Source: Neptunicoccus cionae
GTDB taxonomy: Bacteria > Pseudomonadota > Alphaproteobacteria > Rhodobacterales > Rhodobacteraceae
Length of the DNA: 64,000 bases
Assembly: GCF_002860325.1 (NCBI RefSeq)
Contig: NZ_PKOJ01000007.1
Location: forward strand, 124,001 to 188,000
Direction of reading: 5' to 3'
The notes under the pieces are model-generated. The model was given only the letters and a program-made list of their open reading frames with translations, had not been told where the DNA came from and ran no database searches. Each line of letters begins with the position of its first letter. The stretch's first letter is position 1. The position numbers and the translations under genes are program-made. Shown here piece by piece: positions 9,911-20,187 of this stretch.

Positions 9911-12670
9911 TTATTCTTCCGAGGAAGCAGCAGAATCCCCGTTTGTGTCGTCCGTTTGACCATCTGGTCCGGCAGTCTCTTCGTCGCCCTGTTCGGCAAT
10001 ATAAGCAACCGATACGACCTTTTCGCCTTCGGCCGTGTTGAAGACTTTCACGCCGGAGGAGGTACGTCCCTGTCGGGAGATACCAGAGACCGGGCAGCGG
10101 ATCGACTGGCCGGTCGAGGTGGCGAGCATGATCTGGTCGTCTTCATCCACCGTGAAGCTGGCAATGATCCGGTCGTTGCGCCGGCCAAGATTAGCCGCAG
10201 CAATACCCTGACCGCCCCGACCGGCGACACGGTATTCATGGGCGGAGGAACGTTTGCCATAGCCGCCGGATGTGACCGTCAGGATCCATTGTTCCAGCGC
10301 ACCAAGTTCAGCGTAGCGTTCCTGTGAAATATCGCCTTCAGTTGCGTCTTCTGCACTTCCTGCTTCTTCGCCGGTTACGGCGCGTCGCATTTTGAAGTAT
10401 CCGGCACGCTCTTCGGCGCTGGCATCCACGTGGCGGATCACAGCCATGGAGACAACGGAATCGCCTTCTGCAAGACGGATACCTCTGACGCCCGTACTGT
10501 CGCGGCCTTTAAAGACGCGCACATCGGTGACGGGGAAGCGGATTGCCTTGCCAAGCTCGGTCGTGAGCAGGAAGTCGTCGCTTTCTGTGGCGATGTTCAC
10601 ATTCACGATGGACACATCTTCGGGCAGTTTCATTGCAATCTTGCCGTTGGACTTCACGTTGGTGAAATCGCTCAGCGCGTTGCGACGAACATCTCCTGCG
10701 GTGGTGGCAAAGACGATGTGGAGGTTGTCCCATTCGTCCTCTGGCACATCTACAGGCATGATCGCTGCGATGGATACACCTGTCGGGATTGGCAGAATAT
10801 TGACGATCGCCTTGCCGCGGGAATTGCGCCCGCCCGGAGGCAGACGCCAGGTCTTGATCTTGTAGACCATTCCGTCCGAGGTGAAAAACAGCAGCGGAGT
10901 GTGGGTGTTGGCAACGAAGAGATTGGTAACAAAATCCTCGTCCTTGGTATTCATTCCCTGCAAACCTTTGCCGCCGCGTTTCTGAGCACGGTAATCTGCA
11001 AGAATGGTGCGTTTGATATAGCCGGAATTGGTGATGGTCACGACCATATCTTCCCGCTCGATAAGGTCTTCGTCTTCCATGTTGTCCACATGTTCGACAA
11101 TTTCTGAACGGCGCGGCACGGCGAACATCTCGCGAACTTCGGTCAGTTCTTCTGTGATGATCCCCATGATCCGTTCCCGCGAGCGCAGGATTTCAAGATA
11201 ATCTGTAATTTTGGCAGCGAGTTCTTCCAGCTCGTCCGTGACTTCCTTCACACCGATTGCCGTCAACCGTTGCAGCCGCAGGTCCAGAATGGCGCGAGCC
11301 TGAACTTCCGACAGATGATAAGTACCATCTTCGTTTATCGTGTGGCTCGGATCGTCGATAAGCTTGATATAAGCGGCGATATCCTGCGCTGGCCATGCGC
11401 GGGTCATCAGTTTTTCCCGCGCTTCGGCGGGGTCGGCAGAACTGCGGATCGTTGCGACCACTTCATCCACGTTGGAGACAGCCACGGCAAGGCCACACAG
11501 GATGTGAGAGCGTTCACGGGCTTTGCGCAATTCAAATGCGGTTCTGCGTGCGACGACTTCTTCGCGGAACTTGATAAAGCTCGAAAGGAAACCGTGCAGG
11601 GTCAACTGCTCCGGCCGCCCGCCGTTCAGCGCCAGCATGTTGCAGCCGAAAGAGGTTTGCAGGGACGTAAAGCGGAACAGTTGGTTCAGTACCACCTCGG
11701 GCGTTGCATCCCGTTTCAGTTCGATCACCACGCGCACGCCGATCCGGTCGGATTCGTCTTGTACGTGGGCGATTCCCTCGATCTTTTTGTCCCGCGCCAG
11801 TTCCGCGATTTTTTCGATCATTGTGGCTTTGTTCACCTGATAGGGAACTTCGTCCACGACAATGGCGTAGCGGTCCTTGCGGATTTCCTCGATCCGGGTT
11901 TTCGCACGGATGATAACGGAACCGCGCCCTTCGGTATAAGCCTTGCGCGCACCGGACCGGCCCAGAATGATGCCACCGGTCGGGAAATCAGGGGCAGGGA
12001 CGTGTTCCATCAACTGCACGCTGTCCATGTCAGGGTCTTTCATCAACGCAAGGGTTGCGTCGATCACTTCGCCCAGATTGTGCGGCGGAATATTAGTGGC
12101 CATACCCACGGCGATACCACCTGCACCGTTGACCAGCATGTTGGGATAGCGGGCCGGCAGAACTGTCGGTTCGCGGTCTTTGCCATCATAGTTGTCCTGA
12201 AAATCGACTGTATCCTTGTCGATATCCGCCAGCAGGCTGGCAGCCGGCTTATCCATGCGGACTTCGGTGTAACGCATCGCAGCCGCGCTGTCGCCGTCCA
12301 TAGAGCCGAAGTTGCCTTGACCGTCCAGCAACGGCAGCGACATGGAGAAATCCTGCGCCATCCGCACCAATGCGTCATAGATCGCGGAATCGCCGTGGGG
12401 GTGGTATTTCCCCATCACGTCGCCAACAGGGCGGGCCGATTTGCGATAAGACTTATCGTGCGTGTTACCCGTCTCGTTCATGGCGTAGAGAATCCGGCGG
12501 TGCACCGGTTTCAAACCGTCGCGCAGGTCGGGGATCGCGCGACTGACAATCACGCTCATGGCGTAATCGAGATAGGAGGTTTTCATCTCCTCCTCGATAG
12601 AGATTGTCGGGCCGTCGTGGACCGGGCGTTCTGGTGGGGTTATCGGCTGATCTTCGGTCTCGTCGCTCAC
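9911..12670 (-). CDS. gyrA: DNA gyrase subunit A
   Basis: Breakage-reunion subunit of gyrase, which introduces negative supercoils with GyrB. From the GTG at 12670 it is 919 residues. The catalytic tyrosine is Tyr134 (AAMRYTEVR). The quinolone-determining loop reads [15 protein letters not shown] with Ser95 and Asp99, the residues usual in sensitive strains. The C-terminal beta-pinwheel has a GyrA box (QKRGGKG) and ends in a long acidic tail. The GTG start is chosen because AAGGCGG lies upstream and the protein then begins VSDETEDQ, like relatives; a TTG at 12697 would add nine residues. A consensus promoter lies at 12712-12740. Confidence 0.96.
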   Translation of the reverse strand: MSDETEDQPITPPERPVHDGPTISIEEEMKTSYLDYAMSVIVSRAIPDLRDGLKPVHRRILYAMNETGNTHDKSYRKSARPVGDVMGKYHPHGDSAIYDALVRMAQDFSMSLPLLDGQGNFGSMDGDSAAAMRYTEVRMDKPAASLLADIDKDTVDFQDNYDGKDREPTVLPARYPNMLVNGAGGIAVGMATNIPPHNLGEVIDATLALMKDPDMDSVQLMEHVPAPDFPTGGIILGRSGARKAYTEGRGSVIIRAKTRIEEIRKDRYAIVVDEVPYQVNKATMIEKIAELARDKKIEGIAHVQDESDRIGVRVVIELKRDATPEVVLNQLFRFTSLQTSFGCNMLALNGGRPEQLTLHGFLSSFIKFREEVVARRTAFELRKARERSHILCGLAVAVSNVDEVVATIRSSADPAEAREKLMTRAWPAQDIAAYIKLIDDPSHTINEDGTYHLSEVQARAILDLRLQRLTAIGVKEVTDELEELAAKITDYLEILRSRERIMGIITEELTEVREMFAVPRRSEIVEHVDNMEDEDLIEREDMVVTITNSGYIKRTILADYRAQKRGGKGLQGMNTKDEDFVTNLFVANTHTPLLFFTSDGMVYKIKTWRLPPGGRNSRGKAIVNILPIPTGVSIAAIMPVDVPEDEWDNLHIVFATTAGDVRRNALSDFTNVKSNGKIAMKLPEDVSIVNVNIATESDDFLLTTELGKAIRFPVTDVRVFKGRDSTGVRGIRLAEGDSVVSMAVIRHVDASAEERAGYFKMRRAVTGEEAGSAEDATEGDISQERYAELGALEQWILTVTSGGYGKRSSAHEYRVAGRGGQGIAAANLGRRNDRIIASFTVDEDDQIMLATSTGQSIRCPVSGISRQGRTSSGVKVFNTAEGEKVVSVAYIAEQGDEETAGPDGQTDDTNGDSAASSEE

Positions 12671-12711
12671 GTCTGGCCGCCTTGCTTCTTTACACAATAT
12701 CTAGTGGGCCA

Positions 12712-12740
12712 TCTATAAACCAGCCTCAGCATAAGGGCAA
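12712..12740 (-). promoter_or_regulatory. putative sigma-70 promoter of gyrA
   Basis: On the minus strand, TTGCCC (complement of 12735-12740), a 17-nt spacer and TATAGA (complement of 12712-12717). It predicts a leader of about 35 nt before the GTG at 12670. Confidence 0.55.
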
Positions 12741-12886
12741 TCTTTCTGCCCCGATTTCACACGATTTCGGCAAAAAATTCACCCTGTTTCGCTGTCATTG
12801 ACCCTGTCTTCAGCGCTGGTTTGGGGTCTGTGTTACATTGGGGGCCAAGACCGCCTGTTCTGGCGTGACGGAAACTTCGGAAGCGC

Positions 12887-12917
12887 AAAAAAAATGGTCC
12901 CGCAAAGGGGACCATTT
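12887..12917 (-). terminator. intrinsic terminator of ssb
   Basis: AAATGGTCCC (12892-12901) and GGGACCATTT (12908-12917) form a perfect 10-bp stem with a 6-nt loop. On the minus strand it runs into eight T residues (complement of 12887-12894). The remaining stretch up to the gyrA promoter holds nothing I can name. Confidence 0.9.
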
Positions 12918-12949
12918 CGTGTTGTTTCTCGATTGGCTTTGACCGTAAA

Positions 12950-13468
12950 TCAGAACGGGATTTCGTCGTCCAGATCGGAGTTGCCGCCCCCTTGGGAACC
13001 GCCGCCCTGAGAGCCGCCGCCATAGCCGCCACCCTGATCGTAACCGCCACCGTAGCCGCCGCTACCACCGCCCTGATCGTAGCCGCCGCCCTGTGATCCG
13101 CCACCGCCGGCGCCATCGCGTCCGTCCAGCATGGTCAATGTGCCGTTAAACCCTTGCAGAACCACTTCGGTCGAATACCGGTCGTTCCCGCTCTGGTCCT
13201 GCCATTTGCGCGTTTGCAATTGGCCTTCGACAAATACTTTCGAGCCCTTACGCAGGTATTGTTCACATACGCGGATCAGACCTTCGCTGAAAATGGAAAC
13301 CTGATGCCATTCCGTGCGCTCGCGGTTTTCACCGGTGTTCTTGTCGCGCCAGCGTTCAGAAGTTGCGATGCGCAGGTTGCACACCTTACCGCCATTTGGA
13401 AAGCTGCGCACTTCCGGATCACGGCCCAGATTGCCGATCAACATAACCTTGTTCAAACTGCCAGCCAT
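12950..13468 (-). CDS. ssb: single-stranded DNA-binding protein
   Basis: Homotetrameric SSB that coats single-stranded DNA during replication and repair. In the 172 residues, an OB fold occupies about 1-112 (start [19 protein letters not shown], with WRDKNTGE and EWHQVS). A flexible linker of Gly, Gln, Ser and Tyr repeats covers about 117-162. The acidic tip DLDDEIPF, which docks SSB partner proteins such as RecG, ends the protein. GGGAGAAAC precedes the ATG. It is divergent from the transglycosylase gene; I found no LexA box in the 184-bp gap. Confidence 0.97.
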   Translation of the reverse strand: MAGSLNKVMLIGNLGRDPEVRSFPNGGKVCNLRIATSERWRDKNTGENRERTEWHQVSIFSEGLIRVCEQYLRKGSKVFVEGQLQTRKWQDQSGNDRYSTEVVLQGFNGTLTMLDGRDGAGGGGSQGGGYDQGGGSGGYGGGYDQGGGYGGGSQGGGSQGGGNSDLDDEIPF

Positions 13469-13652
13469 AGGCGTTTCTCCCTAAACTCGAATCTTTTGTC
13501 GTTTCTTGCGTGCGTGGTAGTTAACCATCTTCTCTGTGCCCTGCAACCAATGAACAAACCACTAACACGCCTCCGGTTTGGGGGATATCTTTTCAAAACT
13601 CTAAAAACCCTGTAAAGGCTGTGCTGGAGTTTTATCGGGCAGGGGCACGAGA

Positions 13653-14234
13653 ATGAGGAAACTACTTGCAGGAAGTCTTGCGCTGGCGTTGGGGTTCGCA
13701 CCCGTTGCTACCGTCGCGGACGTGACGAAATCGTCCAAATCCCGTCTTGGTATATCCTCCAGCCACTCCAAGCTGATCGACAAAAGACTGTCCAGCCAAT
13801 ACTCCAGCTCGGCCCGTCTGCTGCCCAAAGAAAACCGGCTGGATCTCATCCCGCGCTACACCGGTTCCTATAAAGGTGTCTACAAACCGATGGCAGAAGC
13901 CGCAGCGCGCAGGCATGGCATACCGGTGGACCTGTTCAACCGTCTGGTGCAGCAGGAAAGCAACTGGAACCCCAAAGCCAAAAGCCACGCAGGTGCAATC
14001 GGTCTGGCACAACTGATGCCGTTCACAGCGCGTCTGCTGGGGGTAAATCCCCATGATCCCGCACAGAACCTTGAAGGCGGTGCACGCTACCTGAAAGAGC
14101 AATACGCAAAATTCCGCAGCTGGCGTCTGGCACTGGCGGCCTATAACGCAGGTCCGGCAGCCGTTGAGAAATACAATGGCGTGCCGCCCTACAAGGAAAC
14201 GCGGAATTACGTAAAAGTCATTCTGGGCAAATAA
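13653..14234 (+). CDS. secreted lytic transglycosylase (SLT domain)
   Basis: Cleaves peptidoglycan between MurNAc and GlcNAc with anhydro-bond formation. The 193-residue protein has a signal peptide (about 1-22), a Ser/Lys-rich linker, and an SLT domain with catalytic Glu102 in [12 protein letters not shown], followed by the family motifs [10 protein letters not shown] and [13 protein letters not shown]. No lipobox is seen, so it is probably periplasmic and soluble. It lies between ssb and uvrA and is not obviously linked to either. Confidence 0.9.
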   Translation: MRKLLAGSLALALGFAPVATVADVTKSSKSRLGISSSHSKLIDKRLSSQYSSSARLLPKENRLDLIPRYTGSYKGVYKPMAEAAARRHGIPVDLFNRLVQQESNWNPKAKSHAGAIGLAQLMPFTARLLGVNPHDPAQNLEGGARYLKEQYAKFRSWRLALAAYNAGPAAVEKYNGVPPYKETRNYVKVILGK

Positions 14235-14283
14235 ACGGCAGCTCTGTCTGCTCTCCTGCCGCTTCCTGTCAGTAGAACATCGC

Positions 14284-14309
14284 GTTCCCTTGGTGTTCAC
14301 ATAATGTTC
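14284..14309. promoter_or_regulatory. tandem LexA (SOS) boxes upstream of uvrA
   Basis: GTTC at 14284-14287, 14295-14298 and 14306-14309, each separated by exactly seven bases, form two overlapping alphaproteobacterial LexA boxes about 75 bases before the uvrA start. uvrA is a classical SOS gene, so this site supports the motif reading used at 5125-5176. Confidence 0.8.
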
Positions 14310-14383
14310 CTGCTTTTCTGTTGGCAATCCATTGCGGATGACCTAGATATTGACGGGTCTGATCGGCAAGTTAGGGCAGAGCA

Positions 14384-17242
14384 TTGGCTGAACTGAAAAA
14401 TATCGAAATCCGTGGCGCGCGAGAGCATAACCTCAAGTCCATTGACGTGGATATTCCGCGTGACCAGTTGGTTGTTATCACGGGTCTTTCCGGCTCGGGG
14501 AAATCTTCTCTGGCCTTTGACACGATCTATGCAGAAGGCCAGCGCCGGTATGTAGAATCGCTTTCGGCTTATGCGCGGCAATTTCTGGATATGATGCAGA
14601 AACCGGATGTGGATCACATCTCCGGTCTGTCTCCTGCCATTTCCATCGAACAGAAAACCACGTCCAAGAACCCGCGCTCCACCGTGGGTACCGTGACAGA
14701 GATTTACGACTATATGCGGCTGCTGTTTGCCCGCGTCGGCACACCTTATTCACCAGCCACCGGTTTGCCGATTGAGGCACAACAAGTGTCTGAAATGGTG
14801 GACCGGGTGATGCTGATGGAAGAGGGCACGCGGGCCTATTTGCTGGCGCCGATTGTGCGGGATCGCAAGGGTGAATACCGCAAGGAGTTTGCCGAGCTGA
14901 AGAAAACCGGCTTCCAGCGGGTCAAGGTAAATGGTGAATTCCACGATCTGGATTCGCCGCCCGTGCTGGATAAGAAGTTCCGCCACAACATTGACGTGGT
15001 GGTCGACCGGATCGTTGTGAAGGAAGGGCTGGAAACGCGGCTTGCGGACAGTTTGCGCACTGCACTGGATCTGGCAGACGGTATCGCAATTCTCGAAACG
15101 GCCCCGAAAGAAGGAGAGCCGGAGCGTTACACGTTCTCTGAAAAATTCGCCTGTCCTGTCAGCGGCTTCACTATCCCTGAGATCGAACCGCGGCTGTTCT
15201 CTTTCAACGCGCCTTTCGGCGCTTGTCCGGAATGTGACGGGCTGGGTGTGGAATTGTTCTTTGATGAACGTTTGGTCGTGCCGGACCCGTCTTTGTCTCT
15301 GTATAAAGGGGCGCTTGCGCCTTGGGCGAAGGGGAAATCCCCCTATTTCCGCCAGACGATCGAGGCCATTGCGCGGCATTACGAATTTGACAAGGACCTG
15401 CCCTGGCGTGAACTGCCAGCCCATGTGCAACAGCTTATGCTGCATGGTTCAGGGGATGAGGAAATCAAATTCCGCTATGACGAAGGCGGCCGTGTGTATG
15501 AAGTGTCCCGCGCTTTCGAAGGCGTGATTCCCAATATGGAACGCCGCTACCGCGAGACGGACAGCAACTGGATCCGCGAAGAGTTCGAACGCTATCAGAA
15601 CAATCGCCATTGTGGTGTTTGTGACGGTTACCGTTTGCGCCCCGAAGCGCTGGCGGTGAAAATCGGCGGGCTGCATGTGGGGCAGGTGGTGGAAATGTCC
15701 ATTGCCGAGGCGCATGACTGGGTGGATGGAATCCCTGCGGAACTTTCAGCTCAGAAAAACGAGATCGCCCGTGCCATTCTCAAGGAAATCCGCGAGCGGT
15801 TGGGCTTTCTGGTGAATGTGGGTCTGAACTATCTGACCCTGTCACGCAATTCTGGCACGCTCTCGGGCGGCGAAAGCCAGCGCATCCGGCTGGCGAGCCA
15901 GATCGGCTCCGGCCTGACGGGGGTGCTCTATGTGCTTGATGAACCGTCGATTGGTCTGCACCAGCGGGATAATGACCGGCTGTTGACCACGCTGAAAAAC
16001 CTTCGGGATCAAGGCAATACAGTGATTGTCGTCGAACATGACGAGGAAGCCATCCGAGAGGCGGACTATGTTCTGGATATCGGTCCCGGTGCTGGCGTGC
16101 ATGGCGGGGAAATTATCGCCAAGGGAACGCCCGCCCAAATTGCGAAAAATAAAAAATCCATCACCGGCCAGTATCTTACCGGGAAGCGCAGCATTCCTGT
16201 TCCTGCCGAACGGCGCAAGGGCAACGGCAAGTCATTGGTGGTGGAAGGGGCGACGGGCAACAACCTGAAGAATGTTACCGCCAGCTATCCGCTGGGCACT
16301 TTTTGCTGCGTAACCGGCGTTTCAGGCGGCGGGAAATCCACGCTAACCATCGAAACCCTGTTCAAAACCGCCTCCATGCGCCTGAACGGCGCGAAACAGA
16401 CACCGGCCCCCTGTGAGGCGATCAAGGGATTGCAATATCTCGACAAGGTGATCGACATCGACCAGCGGGCCATCGGGCGCACACCACGCTCCAACCCTGC
16501 GACTTATACGGGGGCCTTTACCCCGATCCGTGAATGGTTTGCCGGATTGCCCGAAGCCAAAGCGCGGGGATACAAGCCGGGGCGGTTTTCCTTCAACGTG
16601 AAGGGGGGGCGCTGTGAAGCCTGTCAGGGTGACGGAGTGATCAAGATCGAAATGCACTTCCTGCCGGATGTCTATGTGACCTGCGAAAGCTGCAACGGAA
16701 AACGCTACAACCGCGAAACGCTGGAAGTCCTGTTCAAGGGCAAAAGCATTGCTGACGTTCTTGATATGACCGTCGAGGATGCTGAAACTTTTTTCCAAGC
16801 GGTGCCTGCCATTCGCGACAAGATGACAGCACTGCTGCGGGTCGGGCTGGGCTATATCAAAGTGGGCCAGCAGGCGACGACCCTATCGGGTGGTGAAGCG
16901 CAGCGGGTGAAACTGTCCAAGGAACTGTCAAAACGGTCAACCGGACGGACGCTTTATATTCTGGACGAACCCACCACAGGCCTGCATTTCGAAGATGTGC
17001 GCAAGCTGCTGGAAGTGCTGCATGAACTGGTGGATCAGGGGAATTCGGTGCTGGTAATCGAACACAACCTCGACGTGATCAAAACGGCGGATCACATCAT
17101 CGACATCGGCCCCGAAGGTGGCGACGGCGGTGGCGAGATTGTCGCCACAGGTACGCCGGAAGAGGTCGCGCAGGTAGAGGCAAGCCACACGGGTCGGTAT
17201 CTTGCAGATATGCTGGGGATCAGTCGCGTCGCGGCGGAATAA
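14384..17242 (+). CDS. uvrA: excinuclease ABC subunit A
   Basis: DNA damage sensor of nucleotide excision repair, working as a UvrA2-UvrB complex. The 952 residues have two ABC modules: Walker A GLSGSGKS at 34-41 and GVSGGGKS at about 645-652, and signatures [12 protein letters not shown] near 495 and [12 protein letters not shown] near 835. Zinc motifs lie around 252-283 and 740-770 (CEACQGDG, then [10 protein letters not shown]). The start is TTG: an in-frame TAG at 14372 leaves no upstream alternative, and [20 protein letters not shown] is the standard N-terminus. LexA boxes lie upstream and a strong terminator downstream. Confidence 0.98.
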   Translation: MAELKNIEIRGAREHNLKSIDVDIPRDQLVVITGLSGSGKSSLAFDTIYAEGQRRYVESLSAYARQFLDMMQKPDVDHISGLSPAISIEQKTTSKNPRSTVGTVTEIYDYMRLLFARVGTPYSPATGLPIEAQQVSEMVDRVMLMEEGTRAYLLAPIVRDRKGEYRKEFAELKKTGFQRVKVNGEFHDLDSPPVLDKKFRHNIDVVVDRIVVKEGLETRLADSLRTALDLADGIAILETAPKEGEPERYTFSEKFACPVSGFTIPEIEPRLFSFNAPFGACPECDGLGVELFFDERLVVPDPSLSLYKGALAPWAKGKSPYFRQTIEAIARHYEFDKDLPWRELPAHVQQLMLHGSGDEEIKFRYDEGGRVYEVSRAFEGVIPNMERRYRETDSNWIREEFERYQNNRHCGVCDGYRLRPEALAVKIGGLHVGQVVEMSIAEAHDWVDGIPAELSAQKNEIARAILKEIRERLGFLVNVGLNYLTLSRNSGTLSGGESQRIRLASQIGSGLTGVLYVLDEPSIGLHQRDNDRLLTTLKNLRDQGNTVIVVEHDEEAIREADYVLDIGPGAGVHGGEIIAKGTPAQIAKNKKSITGQYLTGKRSIPVPAERRKGNGKSLVVEGATGNNLKNVTASYPLGTFCCVTGVSGGGKSTLTIETLFKTASMRLNGAKQTPAPCEAIKGLQYLDKVIDIDQRAIGRTPRSNPATYTGAFTPIREWFAGLPEAKARGYKPGRFSFNVKGGRCEACQGDGVIKIEMHFLPDVYVTCESCNGKRYNRETLEVLFKGKSIADVLDMTVEDAETFFQAVPAIRDKMTALLRVGLGYIKVGQQATTLSGGEAQRVKLSKELSKRSTGRTLYILDEPTTGLHFEDVRKLLEVLHELVDQGNSVLVIEHNLDVIKTADHIIDIGPEGGDGGGEIVATGTPEEVAQVEASHTGRYLADMLGISRVAAE

Positions 17243-17273
17243 CGCCTCCGGCGGGAGTGTTTTGGGAACATTG

Positions 17274-17306
17274 AAACGGGGGCTTCGCGGTGGAAGCCCC
17301 CGTTTT
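17274..17306 (+). terminator. intrinsic terminator of uvrA
   Basis: A perfect 13-bp stem with arms at 17274-17286 and 17293-17305, a 6-nt loop, and a short T-run to 17306. Confidence 0.85.
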
Positions 17307-17324
17307 ACTTAAAAAGCCCGGCTA

Positions 17325-17786
17325 TCAGTTCAGAAGGTCGGCGGCCAAGCCGATCATAGCCACCACCTTAAGTGTGTCAGGGTCCATCCGGTAGATGCGG
17401 TCACCGGCGAGGTAGTAAGGAAAGTTCGGGTTCAAACCATATATTTCAGGGTTTCTGACCCGTTCGTAGTTGCTCTGGATCAGGTCGCCGTCACGGTAGA
17501 CGTGCTGGTGTACAGTCGTTTTTTCGATCACTTTTGTACGTGGGACAGTGGTCACATAGACGTGGTCTCTGTCGCCATGGGCCTTACGCCATTCCTTGTT
17601 GGCTTTTGCCTGTGCTTTATAGGCTTTTTCCTGAGCCTTGTGAGCTTTCTTATGAGCCTTTTGGTGCTCTTTATGGGCCTTTTCGATCCGTTTCTCGACC
17701 TTTTTGTGGTCGTCTTTTTTCGCTTCGGCAATGACCGGCATCATCGCAACGGCGGCGGCAATCAGGGTGGTTGTCGTTTTACGCAT
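17325..17786 (-). CDS. exported Lys/His/Ala-rich hypothetical protein
   Basis: A 153-residue protein with a signal peptide (MRKTTTTLIAAAVAMMPVIA, cleavage near AEA). A charged, probably helical segment (about 23-70) is built from repeats of KAHK, KAQ and KAY. A conserved-looking C-terminal part (NPNFPYYLAGDRIYRMDPDTLKVV) resembles the RcnB-type tail of small periplasmic proteins. AGGAAAT precedes the ATG. Homologues in this family are sometimes mislabelled after the neighbouring uvrA. The many His and Lys residues could bind metal or polyanions; that is inference. Confidence 0.75.
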   Translation of the reverse strand: MRKTTTTLIAAAVAMMPVIAEAKKDDHKKVEKRIEKAHKEHQKAHKKAHKAQEKAYKAQAKANKEWRKAHGDRDHVYVTTVPRTKVIEKTTVHQHVYRDGDLIQSNYERVRNPEIYGLNPNFPYYLAGDRIYRMDPDTLKVVAMIGLAADLLN

Positions 17787-17940
17787 CGGATTTCCTTTCG
17801 CTTGTGCGGTCTATCGGGAGTTCAACGCGGAGCCGAGGGATAAAGTTCGCAATCTTTTTCTGCTTGGCGGACTATTGCCGAAACACCGGTGCATCGGCGG
17901 GACCCTGCCAGGTGGTCCGCCGTACTTTCCAGAAGGCCAT

Positions 17941-18201
17941 TCAGCGATGCTGCAGGCCTATTGCTGCAAGAACTGCTATGGCAGAAATCGCGATGAGTTC
18001 CGGCTGGAGACCACCACGCCGGTCGGGGCCGACATTTCCGTGACGGGCATGGCCCTGTGAAACGATCTGCTTGTTTTGACCCTTTTTCTGAACAACTTCG
18101 ACAACGGGTCTGTCGTTCTGGGTGTAGCGGGATTGCGCGGTCGCAGTTAGGGGCAGGCTCAGTCCGGCAGCGAGCAAGGCAATCATTGAGAGTTTACGCA
18201 T
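17941..18201 (-). CDS. small exported hypothetical protein
   Basis: An 86-residue protein with a signal peptide (MRKLSMIALLAAGLSLPLTATA). A basic, Gln/His-rich middle follows (VVQKKGQNKQIVSQGH), then a short hydrophobic C-terminal segment (LIAISAIAVLAAIGL) that may anchor it. It lies upstream of the Lys/His-rich exported protein on the same strand with a similar leader, so the two may be related in function. AGGAAAAACC provides a ribosome site before the ATG at 18201. Family not recognised. Confidence 0.65.
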   Translation of the reverse strand: MRKLSMIALLAAGLSLPLTATAQSRYTQNDRPVVEVVQKKGQNKQIVSQGHARHGNVGPDRRGGLQPELIAISAIAVLAAIGLQHR

Positions 18202-18282
18202 GGTTTTTCCTTTCGGGGGCGTTTGTACAGATGATACGTCCCCGAAAGATTTTTCAGTCGCAGGATGTGCGACTTATTTTAT

Positions 18283-19155
18283 TTAACCGCGTCCGCGTTT
18301 TTCAAAGCGGGGCAGCATGGCAGAGAAATCCTTGCCGTTTCCGTCTTCTTCTTCAACGAACTTCTGGTAAAGCTCCATCGCGTGCTGGCCGAGCGGAGTA
18401 TCAGCATTCGAGGATTCAGCCGCCTGTTGGGAGAGCCGCAAATCCTTGAGCATCAGTTCCGAGGCAAAGCCCGGACGATAGCCGCGATCCGCAGGAGATT
18501 CCGGTCCGACACCGGGGGCGGGGCAATAGGCGTTCATGCTCCAGCTGTAGCCGGAGGATGTGGACACAACATCAAACATTTTCTGGCGGTCGAGGCCGAG
18601 CTTGTCGGCAAGGGCAAAGGCTTCGCAGGTGCCGATCATGGTGATCCCAAGGATCATATTGTTGCAGATTTTCGCGGCTTGTCCGGCGCCACTGTCCCCG
18701 CAATGCACGGCTTTCTGTCCCATGATTTCGAACAGGGGTTCGGCCTTGGCGAAAGCTTCGGCAGAGCCGCCGGCCATAAAGGTCAGCGTACCATCCGTTG
18801 CACCACCAACGCCCCCTGATACTGGCGCGTCCACGGCCAGCAGGCCAAAAGCCGTAGCGGCCTCGGCCACCTGACGGGCAGAATCCACGTCTACGGTGGA
18901 ACAGTCGATAAACGCGGTGCCTTTGCCCATTACCTCGATAATCTCGCTGGCAACATCGCTAAGGATCTTGCCATTGGGCAGCATGGTGATCACCGCGTCC
19001 TTGTCCTGTGCTGCCGCTGTCGCGCTGTCCGCTTTGGTCACGCCTTCGGGCATCTCCGCTGCCAGATCAAAGCCCTGGACCTGATGGCCCGCCGCTGCAA
19101 GATTGGCTGCCATCGGGCCACCCATATTGCCCAGTCCGATAAATCCGATTTTCAT
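18283..19155 (-). CDS. mmsB: 3-hydroxyisobutyrate dehydrogenase
   Basis: Oxidises 3-hydroxyisobutyrate to methylmalonate semialdehyde with NAD+ in valine catabolism. The 290 residues show the Rossmann motif GLGNMG at 7-12, the substrate loop DAPVSGGVGGA at 109-119 and catalytic Lys162 (GAGQAAKICNN). It is the last gene of the minus-strand cluster acyl-CoA dehydrogenase, hydrolase, mmsB, starting nine bases after the hydrolase stop. Context and length both favour HIBADH over other beta-hydroxyacid dehydrogenases. Confidence 0.93.
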   Translation of the reverse strand: MKIGFIGLGNMGGPMAANLAAAGHQVQGFDLAAEMPEGVTKADSATAAAQDKDAVITMLPNGKILSDVASEIIEVMGKGTAFIDCSTVDVDSARQVAEAATAFGLLAVDAPVSGGVGGATDGTLTFMAGGSAEAFAKAEPLFEIMGQKAVHCGDSGAGQAAKICNNMILGITMIGTCEAFALADKLGLDRQKMFDVVSTSSGYSWSMNAYCPAPGVGPESPADRGYRPGFASELMLKDLRLSQQAAESSNADTPLGQHAMELYQKFVEEEDGNGKDFSAMLPRFEKRGRG

Positions 19156-19164
19156 TGCTTCCTC

Positions 19165-20187
19165 CTACAGCTGTTCTGTGTTGAGCGGTTTGAGCATACG
19201 CTCCACATCCGCTTCCGTCACCGATTCCAGATCGGGGCGGGTCCAGACCGGGGTATGTGACCGGTCAATAATCGTGCCTTTGATGCCTTCAACAAAATCC
19301 CCGTGTTCGGCGGCGCGGAATGTGAACTGGAATTCCTCTTTCAGCGCGCGTTCGATCGTGTTTCCGGTGCGTACCCTCTGGACAATGATCGGGGTGCAGC
19401 AAACGGAGATCGGGCTTTTCTTGCGAAGGGTGGCGATGGTGTTCTGCGCAAATTCCGAACCATCCCGATTGAGGGAGTCCAGAATATCTGTCACAGCTTC
19501 CCATGCGAAATGATGGTCAATCTCTGCCTGTTTCCCTTGCAAGGACGGGGACGGGGCAGGGCGAGCGGCCCGTTCAATCGCGCCTACATCGCCGGAGTTG
19601 GCAAGTTTTTCGATAAGCGCGGGCCAGTCGTCACGCGGGATGAAACTGTCGGCAAAGCCAGCATAAATGGCGTTGCCCGCGTCCATGCGCTCTCCGGTCG
19701 TTCCAAGATATTCGCCAAGCCGTCCGGGGGCGCGGGCGAGGATCAGGGAGCCACCCACATCAGGCACGAGCCCGATGCCGCATTCGGGCATGGCAATCTG
19801 GCTGTTTTCACACACGATCCGGTGGGAGCCGTGACAGGAGACGCCAACACCGCCGCCCATAGTGAAGCCTTGCATGAAGGCGATATAGGGTTTGGGGTAG
19901 TTGAAAATCTTCTCGTTCAGGCGGTATTCATCGCGCCAGAACTGGCGGCCATAGTCGTGATCACCCGCGCTTGCGGTGTCGTAGAGTTTCTGGATGTCAC
20001 CACCGGCACAAAAGGCCTTGTCGCCCTCCGCGTCGATGATCACCAGAGAGACGTCGCTGTCATCCCGCCAGTCGTCCAGCGCGGCTTCGATATCCAGACA
20101 CATCTGATAGGTTAGCGCGTTCAGAGCTTTCGGACGCTGCAGTGTGATGCGACCGGCCTGACCTTCCTTGCGAATATGAATATCCAT
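19165..20187 (-). CDS. 3-hydroxyisobutyryl-CoA hydrolase (crotonase superfamily)
   Basis: A 340-residue crotonase-fold protein of the HIBYL-CoA hydrolase type; simple enoyl-CoA hydratases are about 260 residues. The oxyanion-hole segments are AGGDIQKLYD (61-70) and GGGVG (111-115). Glu135 (MPECGIG) and Asp143 (VPDVGG) match the catalytic pair of mammalian HIBCH. It releases 3-hydroxyisobutyrate, the substrate of the adjacent mmsB product. Its ATG overlaps the stop of the acyl-CoA dehydrogenase gene by one base, showing tight coupling. A separate hydratase for methacrylyl-CoA is not in the cluster. Confidence 0.9.
   Translation of the reverse strand: MDIHIRKEGQAGRITLQRPKALNALTYQMCLDIEAALDDWRDDSDVSLVIIDAEGDKAFCAGGDIQKLYDTASAGDHDYGRQFWRDEYRLNEKIFNYPKPYIAFMQGFTMGGGVGVSCHGSHRIVCENSQIAMPECGIGLVPDVGGSLILARAPGRLGEYLGTTGERMDAGNAIYAGFADSFIPRDDWPALIEKLANSGDVGAIERAARPAPSPSLQGKQAEIDHHFAWEAVTDILDSLNRDGSEFAQNTIATLRKKSPISVCCTPIIVQRVRTGNTIERALKEEFQFTFRAAEHGDFVEGIKGTIIDRSHTPVWTRPDLESVTEADVERMLKPLNTEQL

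Noticed and set aside
11270-12718. Long open frame (482 codons) on the plus strand opposite gyrA
   Set aside because: Fully antisense to a secure gyrA reading frame, with a His/Arg/Gly-rich composition typical of a codon-bias shadow.
12985-13110. Repetitive GC-rich stretch that looks like tandem repeats
   Set aside because: It encodes the Gly-rich linker of SSB, which is normally repetitive.
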